From the NCBI GenBank assembly GCA_964425585.1, contig CAYRMG010000003.1:1-60233 (forward strand): a stretch of 60,233 bases of DNA, given 5' to 3'. A model generated the notes under the pieces. It searched no databases. It worked only from the letters and a program-made list of their open reading frames with translations, and was not told the DNA's origin. This stretch comes from Aquifex sp964425585. GTDB lineage: Bacteria > Aquificota > Aquificia > Aquificales > Aquificaceae. A program made the translations under genes and the position numbers. This document shows, one piece after another, positions 18,477-28,248 of the stretch (positions within the stretch are counted from its first letter, which is position 1; each line of letters starts with the position of its first letter).

Positions 18477-18497
18477 TCCCCTCTTTTTCTCTTCCTT

Positions 18498-18503
18498 TAT
18501 AAT
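18498..18503 (+). promoter_or_regulatory. -10 box of bamA
   Basis: A perfect TATAAT lies 9 bases before the GTG start at 18513, with no ribosome binding site between, so transcript and reading frame would begin almost together. The preceding stretch is pyrimidine-rich and I see no -35 match. Confidence 0.45.
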
Positions 18504-18512
18504 ACTTTTTTT

Positions 18513-20852
18513 GTGAAACGTTTTATTTTTTTAGTATTTTTCTTGTTATCTTCCTTTATTTATGCGGTTGAGGTTGAAGAGGTAATAATTGAAGGAAATA
18601 AATACATTCCCGATGACGTTATAAAGGGTGTTTTAAAAACGAAGGAGGGAACAGAGTTTTCCTTAGAAAGAATAAGGGAAGATATAAGAAGACTTTTCAG
18701 AACGGGACTTTTTAAAAAGATAGAGGTTTATGCGGAGGATGGGAATAAAAACGGGAAGCCGGAGGTGATTTTTAAGGTTGAAGACCTTCCCGTAATTTAC
18801 AAGGTGGAGTTCAGGGGAAACAAAGAGATAAGCGATGATGAACTTAAAGAAATCCTGGGGATAGAAACGGAGCTGGGACAGATTGACGTTGAGGAAGCTA
18901 TAAGCGGATACACATCCAGCCCGGCGATTGAAGAAAGGATCGGAATTTTAAAAACGCTAAAGCTCGGAAGAATACTTACCCAGAAGGAATTAGAAAGCCT
19001 CAAAAAGCGAATACTGGAGTATTACGAAAAAGAAGGATTTGTGGGAACAAAGGTTGAATATAAACTAATACCTAAAAAGGGAGCCTCTAAGCTCGTATTC
19101 ATAATAAAGGAAGGGGAAAAGGTATACGTAAAGGACATAGAAATAAAGGGAAATAAGAACTTCAGCGATAGGAAGATAAAGGGACTCCTTTCTCTAAAGG
19201 AGCCGAATATTTTTCTCTTCAGACTTCATCCCGCTTTTAGCGATGAGATATTAAAGGAAGATGTTGAAAAAGTTAAGGAGTTCTACAGAAATGAAGGATT
19301 CCTGGAGGCTGAAGTTTCTTACTCGGTAAAAAAGAAAGGAGCAGCAAGGTATATAACGATTAAGGTAAAGGAAGGAGCGAGGTATAAGCTGAGGAAATTA
19401 ATAATAAAAGGTAATAAACTTTACGCTTACTCGGAGCTTGTGGGAAACATTCTTGAAAAGAATAAAAGGAAAGGTGGGTTTTTCAGAAGGGAAGTAATAG
19501 AAAAAATAAAGAGAAATATAAGGGATAAATACGGAGAGATAGGTTTTCTTAACGTAAGAATTGAAGAAGATGTTAGGGTAAATCCAAAAAAGAAATGGGT
19601 TGTTGTTATACTGAAAATTCACGAAGGAAACCCGGTTTATGTAAACAGGATAAAAATAAGGGGAAATTACGAGACGAGAGATTACGTAATCAGAAGGGAG
19701 ATGCGTGTTCAGGAAAACGAGCTTGCCACAAAAAAGGGATTGGAACGTTCCCGTTCAAGAATTATAAACCTGGGTTATTACGAGGATGTTCAGATACAGC
19801 CTTTTCCCGGTCAGGGGGCAAAATGGGACCTCCTCGTAAAAATTAGGGAAAGATTTACCGGTCAGTTTTCGGTAGGACTTTCTTACAACGAGATAACGGG
19901 ACTTTCGGGATTTATTCAGCTGAGAAAAGGAAACTTCAGGGGAACGGGTGATATAGCGGGAATAAGTGTTAGTTACGGTTCCCTGTATAGAAATAACTCT
20001 ATTTCCTACACGAAGAAGTGGTTCCTAAAAAAACCCGTGGACCTTGACCTTTCAGCCTTTGACAGAAGAATTGAGTATACGACTTATACCGTTCAAAGAA
20101 GGGGATTTTCCGTAGCTTTATCAAGGGAGTTTTGGGAATACTGGAGGGCTTCCGTAGGGACATCAATCCAGAGGGTTGAATACAGCGATATATCGGAAGA
20201 TGCTGTTTCCTATATAAAGGAACAAGCGGGGAAAAGGGATTCCAGAAAGATATTTCTAAGCTTAAGGAGGGATACCAGGGATTTTTACCTTATGCCCACA
20301 AAGGGATCTATCTTTAGTTTGAGAAACACGCTGGGTGTGGGAATACTGGGAGGAGATGAGAAATTTTATAAACTTGAAGTTGAAGGTGCTAAGTTCTTCA
20401 GCGACACTTACTTTGATACGGGTTTAATCCTTAGCCTGAAAGGGGAAATCGGCTTTGTGGAGGCTTACGGAGGCAAAAAAGTTCCCATAGATGAAAGGTT
20501 CTTTGTCGGCGGAGATTTCTCGGTAAGGGGATACGAATACGGTTATGCGGGACCACTGGACCCGAGGACGTTGGACCCGATAGGTGCAAAGAAGAAAATA
20601 GTAACCAGCGTAGAACTTACATACCCTATTTTCAAAAAGATGCTATACTTTGCCACGTTCTTTGATTACGGTCTCGGTGCGGACAGATGGAAAGATTTCA
20701 AACTCTCAAATTTCAGAGGAGGTTACGGAATAGGTATAAGAATTATAACACCTTTTGCACCTATCCGTGTTGACTGGGCTTTCAAGACAAAGAAAGTTCC
20801 CGGGGATACGAACAGGTCAAGAATTCACTTCGTTTTAGGAACATTCTTCTAA
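18513..20852 (+). CDS. bamA: Outer membrane assembly factor BamA (Omp85 family)
   Basis: BamA folds beta-barrel proteins into the outer membrane, so the organism has a diderm envelope. The 779 residues start at GTG with a signal peptide (MKRFIFLVFFLLSSFIYA). Five POTRA repeats follow, recognisable by VEEVIIEGNKYI, IYKVEFRGNKEI, VKDIEIKGNKNF, RKLIIKGNKLYA and VNRIKIRGNYET. The C-terminal barrel begins at about 440, contains FSVRGYEYGYAGPLD in the L6 loop region, and ends in Phe, the outer-membrane targeting residue. The 3' end overlaps the convergent trpB by 18 bases. Confidence 0.95.
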   Translation: MKRFIFLVFFLLSSFIYAVEVEEVIIEGNKYIPDDVIKGVLKTKEGTEFSLERIREDIRRLFRTGLFKKIEVYAEDGNKNGKPEVIFKVEDLPVIYKVEFRGNKEISDDELKEILGIETELGQIDVEEAISGYTSSPAIEERIGILKTLKLGRILTQKELESLKKRILEYYEKEGFVGTKVEYKLIPKKGASKLVFIIKEGEKVYVKDIEIKGNKNFSDRKIKGLLSLKEPNIFLFRLHPAFSDEILKEDVEKVKEFYRNEGFLEAEVSYSVKKKGAARYITIKVKEGARYKLRKLIIKGNKLYAYSELVGNILEKNKRKGGFFRREVIEKIKRNIRDKYGEIGFLNVRIEEDVRVNPKKKWVVVILKIHEGNPVYVNRIKIRGNYETRDYVIRREMRVQENELATKKGLERSRSRIINLGYYEDVQIQPFPGQGAKWDLLVKIRERFTGQFSVGLSYNEITGLSGFIQLRKGNFRGTGDIAGISVSYGSLYRNNSISYTKKWFLKKPVDLDLSAFDRRIEYTTYTVQRRGFSVALSREFWEYWRASVGTSIQRVEYSDISEDAVSYIKEQAGKRDSRKIFLSLRRDTRDFYLMPTKGSIFSLRNTLGVGILGGDEKFYKLEVEGAKFFSDTYFDTGLILSLKGEIGFVEAYGGKKVPIDERFFVGGDFSVRGYEYGYAGPLDPRTLDPIGAKKKIVTSVELTYPIFKKMLYFATFFDYGLGADRWKDFKLSNFRGGYGIGIRIITPFAPIRVDWAFKTKKVPGDTNRSRIHFVLGTFF

Positions 20853-22028
20853 GTGCTTCATCACGTGCTCCATGTCCTTATCTCCCCTTCCCGATAGATT
20901 TACAACGACTATCCCGTCTTTTCCGAGTTCCCTTGCAACTTCAACAGCCTTTATAACCGCGTGGGCACTCTCAAGGGCGGGAATTATTCCCTCAGTTTTG
21001 GCAAGAAGCTTAAACCCTTCAAGGGCTTCCTCATCCGTCACGCTTGTATACTCAGCCCTTTTAATTTCATAAAGAAGTGCATGCTCGGGACCGACACCTG
21101 GATAATCAAGCCCGGCGGATATGGAGTGAGTTGTAAGTATTTGTCCCTCTTCATCTTGAAGGAAGTAGCTCTTCATACCGTGCAAAACGCCCACACTTCC
21201 CCCGCATATGGATGCAGCATGTTTCCCCGTTTCAAGCCCGTATCCTCCCGCTTCAACCCCTATAAGCTTTACGGATTCTTCCTCAACAAAGGGGTAAAAA
21301 ATTCCCATCGCATTTGAACCTCCTCCCACACACGCCACAATTGCGTCGGGGAGTCTTCCCTCTTTTTTAAGAATTTGCTCCTTAGTTTCCTTCCCTATAA
21401 CGCTCTGGAAATCCCTCACAATCATTGGGAAAGGGTGGGGACCTACAACCGAACCTATTACGTAATGGGTGTTTTCAACATTCGTGACCCAATCCCTAAG
21501 AGCCTCATTTATAGCATCTTTTAATGTTCTGCTCCCGCTCTTTACGATTCTCACCTCCGCCCCAAGCAGTTTCATCCTAAAGACATTTAGAGCCTGCCTT
21601 CGGGCATCTTCCTCCCCCATGTAGATTACACACTCAAGGCCGAGCAAAGCCGAAGCGGTAGCGGTAGCAACCCCGTGCTGACCTGCCCCCGTTTCCGCTA
21701 TAACCCTTTTCTTGCCTATATGTTTTGTAAGGAGACACTGCCCAATTGTGTTGTTTATTTTGTGGGCACCCGTGTGGAGTAAATCCTCCCTCTTTAGGTA
21801 TATCTTTGCTCCCCCTACATACTCGGTAAGTTTTTCGGCGTAGTATAATGGAGTAGGTCTTCCCGCATACTCTCTGAGGTAGTAATTTAACTCCTTTTTG
21901 AACTCTTCATCATCTTTGAGAGCTTTGTATTTTTCTTCAAGCTCCTCAAGGGCATACATTAAAGTCTCGGGAACGAACTTTCCCCCGAACTTTCCGAAAT
22001 AACCTCTATCATCGGGATATTTATACAT
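20835..22028 (-). CDS. trpB: Tryptophan synthase beta chain
   Basis: TrpB condenses indole with serine using PLP. I take the ATG at 22028, giving 397 residues beginning MYKYPDDRGYFGKFGGKF, the normal family start. An ATG at 22064 would add 12 atypical residues, run into the upstream gene, and lacks a ribosome binding site. The PLP lysine lies in HTGAHKINN, and the phosphate-binding loop is GGGSNAMG. No trpA is nearby; trpE is 14 kb away, so the trp genes are dispersed. It is the last gene of a four-gene minus-strand operon and overlaps the bamA tail. Confidence 0.96.
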   Translation of the reverse strand: MYKYPDDRGYFGKFGGKFVPETLMYALEELEEKYKALKDDEEFKKELNYYLREYAGRPTPLYYAEKLTEYVGGAKIYLKREDLLHTGAHKINNTIGQCLLTKHIGKKRVIAETGAGQHGVATATASALLGLECVIYMGEEDARRQALNVFRMKLLGAEVRIVKSGSRTLKDAINEALRDWVTNVENTHYVIGSVVGPHPFPMIVRDFQSVIGKETKEQILKKEGRLPDAIVACVGGGSNAMGIFYPFVEEESVKLIGVEAGGYGLETGKHAASICGGSVGVLHGMKSYFLQDEEGQILTTHSISAGLDYPGVGPEHALLYEIKRAEYTSVTDEEALEGFKLLAKTEGIIPALESAHAVIKAVEVARELGKDGIVVVNLSGRGDKDMEHVMKHLEECS

Positions 22029-22033
22029 AAAGC

Positions 22034-22513
22034 TTATTTTATCTTCACCCTGCTGGTTATCCAATCAAGAGTTATATGGAACAAATCCGCCAACAGTAAA
22101 CCTCCTATGAAGTAAAGGGTTTCCCTTTTTCTCATAATCTCCTCTAAAAGCTCAAAGGGATTTATTTTGTATATATCCGTTTTTACACCGAGTAGACTGA
22201 GCACTCCGAGAATTGCGAAAAATAAAAAGATACCGACGAATGTAAGGTAAAAGAGCTTAATGAAGGTTCCTAAGAAGGGCTTGTGGGTTATGCCCCTGTG
22301 CTTTGAAAAAATCCAGAAGGGAAACCAGATTATTTTCAGGAATTTTAACCTTTGTGAGGGTTTAGAGTAGCTGAGGTCTATGTCGGGAGAGAGAAAAAAG
22401 GTTCCGAGGAAGTATCCCGCTCCGAAAAAAGGGAGATAATCAACGGGAACAAAGAAAATTGAGGGAGCGAACATAACTACGTTGAAAAGCTCATGACCTC
22501 TATGAGATGCCAT
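22034..22513 (-). CDS. DUF2227/YdjM-like membrane metal-binding protein
   Basis: This 159-residue protein has several hydrophobic helices and scattered conserved His and Asp residues: SHRGHELFN near the N terminus, FLSPDIDLSY in the middle, SKHRGITHKP, and FHITLDW near the C terminus. That pattern fits the DUF2227 and YdjM (LexA-controlled membrane hydrolase) group of putative metal-dependent membrane enzymes. Substrate is unknown. The start overlaps the end of recJ by 14 bases, and trpB follows after 5 bases. Confidence 0.7.
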   Translation of the reverse strand: MASHRGHELFNVVMFAPSIFFVPVDYLPFFGAGYFLGTFFLSPDIDLSYSKPSQRLKFLKIIWFPFWIFSKHRGITHKPFLGTFIKLFYLTFVGIFLFFAILGVLSLLGVKTDIYKINPFELLEEIMRKRETLYFIGGLLLADLFHITLDWITSRVKIK

Positions 22514-24113
22514 TTTCTATATCCTCCAAGACGGGAGTTCCGTTCTGTATTTTGTATAGTATTTTTTTTCCTTCTTTTAAATAGGGAAGCAGTTCCTTTT
22601 CGTGACAGTAAAACTGAACGCCGTTTATGAACAGCCCTTTTGCGGATATTTCCAATGTTTTCACGGTTGTTATAAACACAGGTTCGGGATTTCCTTCGCC
22701 GAAGGGTTCAAGCTTCTTTATAGCTTTTAAGGTTTCCTCGTTTATCTCTTCGGGCTTTAACTCCATATCAACGGGTGTTATAAGCTGGGCTTTTTCAACA
22801 TTTTTGAAAAGTATATTTACCTTATCCCTGAACTCCTCAAGTTTATGGGTGGGAAGGGTAAGCCCCATAGCCTTGTCGTGTCCCCCCCACTTTAAAAACA
22901 TATGGGAGAGGGTTTTTATCTTTCCGTAAACCTCAATATCTTCCGAGCTTCTTATTGAGCCTACCGATTTATTTCTTCCTTTTGAAAATACCGCAACCGG
23001 TTTCCCGAAGTAGTGGGAAAGTCTTCCCGCAACTATTCCGAGTATACCGGGATGCCACCTTTCATCCCATACCACTATGAACGGGTCGTCTTTGTGTTTC
23101 TCGGCTTTCTCAATAGCTTCGCCGTAGGTTATACGTGTAAGGTATTGTCTCCGCTTATTTATAAGGTCAAGCTGAAGAGCAAGGAGTTTTGCCCTTTTTT
23201 CGTTCTTTTCAACGAGAAGGTTTAATGCTATGTTCGGTTTTGATATTCTTCCGGCTGCGTTTAATCGGGGTGCTAAAGAGAAATACACATCTTTTGAACT
23301 TATGCTTTCCCTTCCGCGGAGAGCTACCTCAAGGAGTGCCCTTACACCTGTTTTATTAATCTTACCCTTTGCTACAAACTCAAGGAGTTTAAGACCTTTG
23401 TATGAGAGTATCCTGTTTACCTTTTTGAGTGGCATATAATCCGCAAGAAGACCCAGAGCTACAAGGTCAAGGAAGTTCCTCGGGTCCTCATCAATGTTGA
23501 GCTCTCTTATAAGTCCCGCAGCAAGAAAGAAGGTAATGGCGGATGAAGAGAGGTATTTTAATTCCTCTGAGGTTCCGAGCTTCGGATTTATAAGTATGGC
23601 CTTTTTAGGTATCTCGTCGGGAACGTTGTGATGGTCTACAACGATGGTATCTATTGAGGATTTATCTATTTCCCCGACTGATGAAGTTCCGTTGTCAACG
23701 GTTATAAGAAGGTCCGCGTATTTTTCAAATATTTCCATTAATTTCCTGTTGAGTCCGTATCCCGTATTCCTATCGGGGAGAATGGGAATAACTTTAGCAC
23801 CTACCTCCTTAAGTATCTGATAAAGGATTGCCGTTCCGGTAATTCCGTCAACGTCGTAATCTCCGTAAATGATAATTCTTTCCCTTCTCTTTACTGCCCT
23901 TATTATTCTTTCTATCGCCTCTTCCACACCTCCCAGTTCCTTTAAAGATGGAATCCCCGAAAGCTTGGGCTCCAGTATAAGCTCCGCTTCTTTCTCAAAA
24001 CCCCTGTTTACAAGAAGCTGAGCGAGAAGCTTCCCGTATCTCTCTTCAAGTTCTCGGGGGGGCTTTATGTGTTTGTATAGTAGTTCCCACTTTCTTCCGC
24101 TTATACCCCGCAT
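22500..24113 (-). CDS. recJ: Single-stranded DNA 5'-3' exonuclease RecJ
   Basis: RecJ degrades single-stranded DNA 5' to 3' in recombination and mismatch repair. The protein has 537 residues; the E. coli enzyme has 577. Manganese-binding motifs are IIIYGDYDVDGITG (about 80-93) and VVDHHNVPDE (158-167, the DHH triad). Later come LAPRLNAAGRI and the DHHA1 domain motif SVGSIRSS, then KWGGHDKAMGLTL. It lies 12 bases after the hypothetical gene at 24126 and is probably in the same transcript. Confidence 0.93.
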   Translation of the reverse strand: MRGISGRKWELLYKHIKPPRELEERYGKLLAQLLVNRGFEKEAELILEPKLSGIPSLKELGGVEEAIERIIRAVKRRERIIIYGDYDVDGITGTAILYQILKEVGAKVIPILPDRNTGYGLNRKLMEIFEKYADLLITVDNGTSSVGEIDKSSIDTIVVDHHNVPDEIPKKAILINPKLGTSEELKYLSSSAITFFLAAGLIRELNIDEDPRNFLDLVALGLLADYMPLKKVNRILSYKGLKLLEFVAKGKINKTGVRALLEVALRGRESISSKDVYFSLAPRLNAAGRISKPNIALNLLVEKNEKRAKLLALQLDLINKRRQYLTRITYGEAIEKAEKHKDDPFIVVWDERWHPGILGIVAGRLSHYFGKPVAVFSKGRNKSVGSIRSSEDIEVYGKIKTLSHMFLKWGGHDKAMGLTLPTHKLEEFRDKVNILFKNVEKAQLITPVDMELKPEEINEETLKAIKKLEPFGEGNPEPVFITTVKTLEISAKGLFINGVQFYCHEKELLPYLKEGKKILYKIQNGTPVLEDIENGIS

Positions 24114-24125
24114 TCAAGTTCTATT

Positions 24126-25001
24126 TTAGGTCAGCCCTATCTCCCTTTCTATCCTTTGAATTCTCTTTTTATATTCCTCATAAGTGATTTTGCCGTTTAT
24201 TAACATCTCTGGGAGTCTGTTTATCTCCTGCTCAAGCTCTTTGAGTTTTCTGTCTTCCGAGGCCTTTATGAATATTTTGTAAAGTTTGAAGAAATCAACC
24301 TCAAAGGGTGTAAACAGTGTTCTCAACTTGTTAAACTGTCCCTTTTTGAGTATTTCTTTTACATTTTCAAGAAGTTTTAACATATCGTAAGGCTCTTTAT
24401 TTCCCTTTTTTGATTTTATTATCGGTTCGGATTTTCCCTCTTCCCTGCATATAAAGGTATAACTCTCTCCATCTGTAAATACCTCAAGCAAAAGTTTATG
24501 ACCGTTTACCTCAAGTTTCTCGTAAAAGAGCTTTTCCCCGTAAAAGGGAAGATTTGCCTTTTCCCTCTCAAGAAACTCTTTAAAGGAAAGCCCGCCGAAA
24601 ACCGCTATTATCTCTTTTCCGTATTCGTTTGCAAGATTTCCTATATTGAGGACGAGGAACTTTAAAAACTCCTTTGATATATCCCTGTATCTTACCTTTA
24701 TGCCGAGAATTATGTCCATAAATCCCTTTTCAAACTCCGTAAAGAAGGCGGATGATTTTAAATTAGCATTTTCCGAAAGTAAAAACTTCATTAAATCTTT
24801 TGAGGGTTTTACGTTAAGTGCCACGGGAGAGTTTATATCAAGGATTACATCATCACCTTCTTCAAATACGGATATATTTATTACCGTAAAACCCCACGGT
24901 ATTAGAAAGTTATTTTCTTCACGGTATACCCTTATCCTTCCGAATATATCGGAAAGGTAGAGTTCTATTACAGAGCAAATCCTTTTCAGTTTTTCCCTCA
25001 T
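24126..25001 (-). CDS. Hypothetical protein with a SHOCT-like C terminus
   Basis: I do not recognise this 291-residue protein as a whole. The N-terminal 120 residues (IRVYREENNFLIPWGFTVIN, then VALNVKPSKDLMKFLLSENA) resemble the YbjN/type III chaperone-like fold in pattern only. The C-terminal 40 residues, with INRLPEMLINGKITYEEYKK, look like a SHOCT oligomerisation motif. There is no signal peptide or membrane segment. It heads the operon with recJ, and its start is 40 bases from the divergent bioA. Confidence 0.7.
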   Translation of the reverse strand: MREKLKRICSVIELYLSDIFGRIRVYREENNFLIPWGFTVINISVFEEGDDVILDINSPVALNVKPSKDLMKFLLSENANLKSSAFFTEFEKGFMDIILGIKVRYRDISKEFLKFLVLNIGNLANEYGKEIIAVFGGLSFKEFLEREKANLPFYGEKLFYEKLEVNGHKLLLEVFTDGESYTFICREEGKSEPIIKSKKGNKEPYDMLKLLENVKEILKKGQFNKLRTLFTPFEVDFFKLYKIFIKASEDRKLKELEQEINRLPEMLINGKITYEEYKKRIQRIEREIGLT

Positions 25002-25041
25002 TTGTATTGAGATATTCTATCAACTTTACGAGAATATAAGT

Positions 25042-26406
25042 ATGCGGGATATAGACCCGAAGACACTTGAAAAGTGGGATAAGGAGTATTTCTGGCATCC
25101 GTTCACCCAGATGAAGGTCTACAGGGAGGAGGAAAATCTCATATTTGAGAGGGGAGAAGGTGTTTATCTATGGGATATATACGGAAGGAAGTATATAGAT
25201 GCCATTTCATCACTTTGGTGTAATGTTCACGGGCATAATCACCCTAAACTCAACAACGCTGTTATGAAACAGTTATGCAAAGTAGCCCACACAACCACCT
25301 TGGGAAGCTCAAACGTTCCGTCCATTTTGCTCGCAAAAAGGCTCGTTGATATATCCCCCGAGGGACTTAATAAAGTATTCTATTCGGAAGACGGTGCGGA
25401 GGCGGTTGAGATAGCAATAAAGATGGCTTACCATTACTGGAGGAACAAGGGAATTAAACATAAAAACGTTTTTATAACCCTTTCCGAGGCTTACCACGGG
25501 GATACGGTGGGAGCGGTAAGCGTAGGGGGCATAGAGCTATTCCACGGAACCTATAAAGACCTTCTCTTTAAAACTATAAAGCTCCCTTCTCCCTATTTAT
25601 TCTGTAAGGAAAACTACGGAGGTTTGACGCCCGAGTGCAATGCGGAACTCCTTAAGATGCTTGAGAATATTCTTAAGGAAAGGGATGATATAGTTGCTAT
25701 TATCCTTGAGGCGGGTATACAGGCTGCGGCGGGAATGCTTCCTTTCCCTAAGGGATTTTTAAAGGGTGTCAGGGAACTTACAAGGAGATACGATGTTTTA
25801 ATGATAGTTGACGAGGTTGCTACGGGATTCGGGAGAACGGGAACTATGTTTTACTGTGAGCAGGAAGGAGTGACACCCGATTTTATGTGTCTCGGGAAGG
25901 GAATAACGGGTGGATATCTTCCCCTTGCCGCAACCCTTACAACCGATGAAGTTTTTGACGCCTTCTTAGGGGAGTTCGGAGAGGCAAAGCATTTTTACCA
26001 CGGGCATACATACACGGGAAACAACCTCGCTTGTTCCGTAGCCCTTGCAAATCTGGACGTTTTTGAGGAAGAAAAAACCCTTGAAAAACTCCAGCCCAAG
26101 ATAAAGCTTCTTACGGAAAGACTAAAAGAGTTTTGGGAACTAAAACACGTAGGGGATGTAAGACAGCTCGGATTTATGGCGGGGATAGAGCTTGTAAAAA
26201 ATAAAGAAAAGAATGAACCCTTCCCCTACGGAGAGCGGACGGGATTTAAAGTAGCCTACAAATGCAGGGAAAAGGGCGTTTTCCTGAGACCTTTGGGTGA
26301 TGTTATGGTTCTCATGATGCCCCTGGTTATAAAGGAAGAAGAGATGAATCACGTGATTGATACGCTAAAATGGGCAATAGGAGAACTTGAGAAAGAGGTA
26401 AGGTAA
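25042..26406 (+). CDS. bioA: Adenosylmethionine-8-amino-7-oxononanoate aminotransferase
   Basis: BioA transfers an amino group from S-adenosylmethionine in biotin synthesis. The 454 residues belong to the class III PLP aminotransferases. The BioA-type N terminus EKWDKEYFWHPFTQMKVY is present, DEVATGFGRTG starts at residue 257, and the PLP lysine is K286 in FMCLGKGITGGYLPL. The longer, ornithine-type competitor in the window is argD at 52.8 kb, which lacks the WHPFTQ signature. No other bio gene is adjacent. The stop codon overlaps the rsgA start by one base (TAATG). Confidence 0.93.
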   Translation: MRDIDPKTLEKWDKEYFWHPFTQMKVYREEENLIFERGEGVYLWDIYGRKYIDAISSLWCNVHGHNHPKLNNAVMKQLCKVAHTTTLGSSNVPSILLAKRLVDISPEGLNKVFYSEDGAEAVEIAIKMAYHYWRNKGIKHKNVFITLSEAYHGDTVGAVSVGGIELFHGTYKDLLFKTIKLPSPYLFCKENYGGLTPECNAELLKMLENILKERDDIVAIILEAGIQAAAGMLPFPKGFLKGVRELTRRYDVLMIVDEVATGFGRTGTMFYCEQEGVTPDFMCLGKGITGGYLPLAATLTTDEVFDAFLGEFGEAKHFYHGHTYTGNNLACSVALANLDVFEEEKTLEKLQPKIKLLTERLKEFWELKHVGDVRQLGFMAGIELVKNKEKNEPFPYGERTGFKVAYKCREKGVFLRPLGDVMVLMMPLVIKEEEMNHVIDTLKWAIGELEKEVR

Positions 26407-27311
26407 TGGGAAAGAAGAAAGAATTAAAGAGGGCTATAGTCATAGATAGGGAAGCTCAGCTCATACAGGTTTACACACTTGATGAGGGAAAAACATACAG
26501 GGGAATACCGAGGGGAAAGGTTCTCAAAAAGGAGAAAATCTACGCGGGGGATTACGTTCAGGGGGAAGTCGTTGACTCCTACACTTTCGCAATTGAGGAA
26601 GTTGAAGAGAGAAAGAATCTGCTTATAAGACCGAGGGTTGCCAATGTAGACAGGATTATAATCGTTCAAACCATTAAAATGCCCGAATTTAACAACTATT
26701 TACTTGATAACCTTCTCGTGGTTTATGAGTATTTCGGTGTTGAACCCGTTATAGTATTCAACAAAGTTGACCTTCTGAACGAAGAAGAAAAAAAGGAGCT
26801 TGATTACTGGATGAATATATACAAAGAAGCGGGATACGACATTCTTAAGGTGAGCGCAAAGACGGGTGAGGGAATAGATGAGCTTGTTAACTACCTTGAG
26901 GGTTTTATTTGTATACTTGCGGGACCTTCGGGTGTAGGGAAGAGTTCCATTCTTTCAAGGCTTACCGGCGTTGAGCTAAGAACTCAGGAGGTTAGCGAGA
27001 AAACCGAAAGGGGAAGACACACAACAACGGGTGTGAGGTTGATACCTTTCGGAAAAAACTCCTTTATAGGGGACACTCCGGGATTTTCAAAAGTTGAGGC
27101 TACGATGTTCGTAAAGCCCAAAGAGATAAGGAATTACTTCAGGGAGTTTCTTTCCTACACCTGTAAGTATCCCGATTGCACCCATACAAACGAACCGGGG
27201 TGTGCGGTAAAGGAAGCGGTAAAAAGAGGTGAGGTATCCTGCGAAAGGTATAAAAGCTACCTGAAGATGTTAAAAGTATACCTGGAGGAAATAAAAGAGA
27301 TTTGCGGGTAA
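26406..27311 (+). CDS. rsgA: Ribosome small-subunit-dependent GTPase RsgA
   Basis: RsgA checks late maturation of the 30S subunit. It is a circularly permuted GTPase, and the motif order shows it: FNKVD (G4, 118-122), SAKTG (G5, 150-154), GPSGVGKSS (G1, 173-181), then DTPG (G3, 223-226). An OB domain precedes it (about 1-75). A C-terminal zinc site has C253, C258, H260 and C266. The 301 residues are typical. It sits between bioA and ppx, with 1-base and 4-base junctions, so all three are probably co-transcribed. Confidence 0.95.
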   Translation: MGKKKELKRAIVIDREAQLIQVYTLDEGKTYRGIPRGKVLKKEKIYAGDYVQGEVVDSYTFAIEEVEERKNLLIRPRVANVDRIIIVQTIKMPEFNNYLLDNLLVVYEYFGVEPVIVFNKVDLLNEEEKKELDYWMNIYKEAGYDILKVSAKTGEGIDELVNYLEGFICILAGPSGVGKSSILSRLTGVELRTQEVSEKTERGRHTTTGVRLIPFGKNSFIGDTPGFSKVEATMFVKPKEIRNYFREFLSYTCKYPDCTHTNEPGCAVKEAVKRGEVSCERYKSYLKMLKVYLEEIKEICG

Positions 27312-27315
27312 AGCT

Positions 27316-28248
27316 ATGAGAATAGCAGCTATTGATATAGGTTCCTACTCGGTGAGGCTCGCTATCGCAGAATCGGTAAATGGGGATATAACCCTTCTTC
27401 TTGAAAAAGGAAGGATAACATCTCTCGGGAAAAAGGTTAAGGAAACGGGATATCTTCAAGAAGACAGGATAAGGGAAACGCTGGAAGTTTTAAAGGAATA
27501 TAAACGGGAAATAGAAAAGTATAAGGTTGATAAAGTTGTTGCGGTTGCAACGGAAGCAATCAGACGTGCAAAAAACGGGAAGGAGTTTATAGAAAGGGTT
27601 AATAAAGAGACGGGAATCCCCGTAAAGATTATAACTCCCGAGGAAGAGGGTAGATACGCTTACCTTGCTGTTGCTTACTCACTTAAGCTGAAAGGTGAAC
27701 TTTGCGTTGTTGACCAGGGTGGCGGTTCTACGGAATACATATTCGGTAAGAATTTCTCAATAAAGGAGATAACCTCTCTTCCCTTCGGTATAGTCAACCT
27801 TACGGAAACCTTTTTCCGACATGACCCACCTGAAGAGGAAGAGATAAAAAAGTTTTTTGCCTTCCTGGAAAGGGAAGTATCAAAGGTAAAGAAGAGTTGT
27901 GATTATCTCGTTGGACTCGGCGGAACCATAACAACCCTTGCCGCTCTTGAGTATAACGTATATCCTTATGACCCTAAGAAAATTCACGGAAAGAAGCTTA
28001 CATATGAACAAATAAAGAAGTGGTTTGACACCTTAAAGGGTATTCCCTCAAGGGAAAGAAGTAAAAGATTCAAACAGATTGAAGACAAGAGGGCGGAGGT
28101 TATACTTGCGGGAATAGGTATATTTTTAAAAACCCTTGAGATTTTCAACAAAAGAGAGCTTTACGTGAGCGATTGGGGACTCAGGGAGGGTATCATAGTT
28201 TACGAGGTATTAAAGGAACATCATCCCGAGATAAGCTACAACGCTTGA
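27316..28248 (+). CDS. ppx: Exopolyphosphatase / pppGpp phosphohydrolase (Ppx/GppA family)
   Basis: This family removes phosphate from polyphosphate or converts pppGpp to ppGpp. The 310 residues cover only the two ASKHA ATPase-like domains and lack the long HD C terminus of E. coli Ppx. Phosphate-binding motifs are MRIAAIDIGSYSVRL (1-15), DQGGGSTEYIFG (about 136-147) and VGLGGTITTLAAL. The A. aeolicus enzyme of this family is of the same short type. The last 39 bases overlap the convergent Memo-family gene. Confidence 0.92.
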   Translation: MRIAAIDIGSYSVRLAIAESVNGDITLLLEKGRITSLGKKVKETGYLQEDRIRETLEVLKEYKREIEKYKVDKVVAVATEAIRRAKNGKEFIERVNKETGIPVKIITPEEEGRYAYLAVAYSLKLKGELCVVDQGGGSTEYIFGKNFSIKEITSLPFGIVNLTETFFRHDPPEEEEIKKFFAFLEREVSKVKKSCDYLVGLGGTITTLAALEYNVYPYDPKKIHGKKLTYEQIKKWFDTLKGIPSRERSKRFKQIEDKRAEVILAGIGIFLKTLEIFNKRELYVSDWGLREGIIVYEVLKEHHPEISYNA

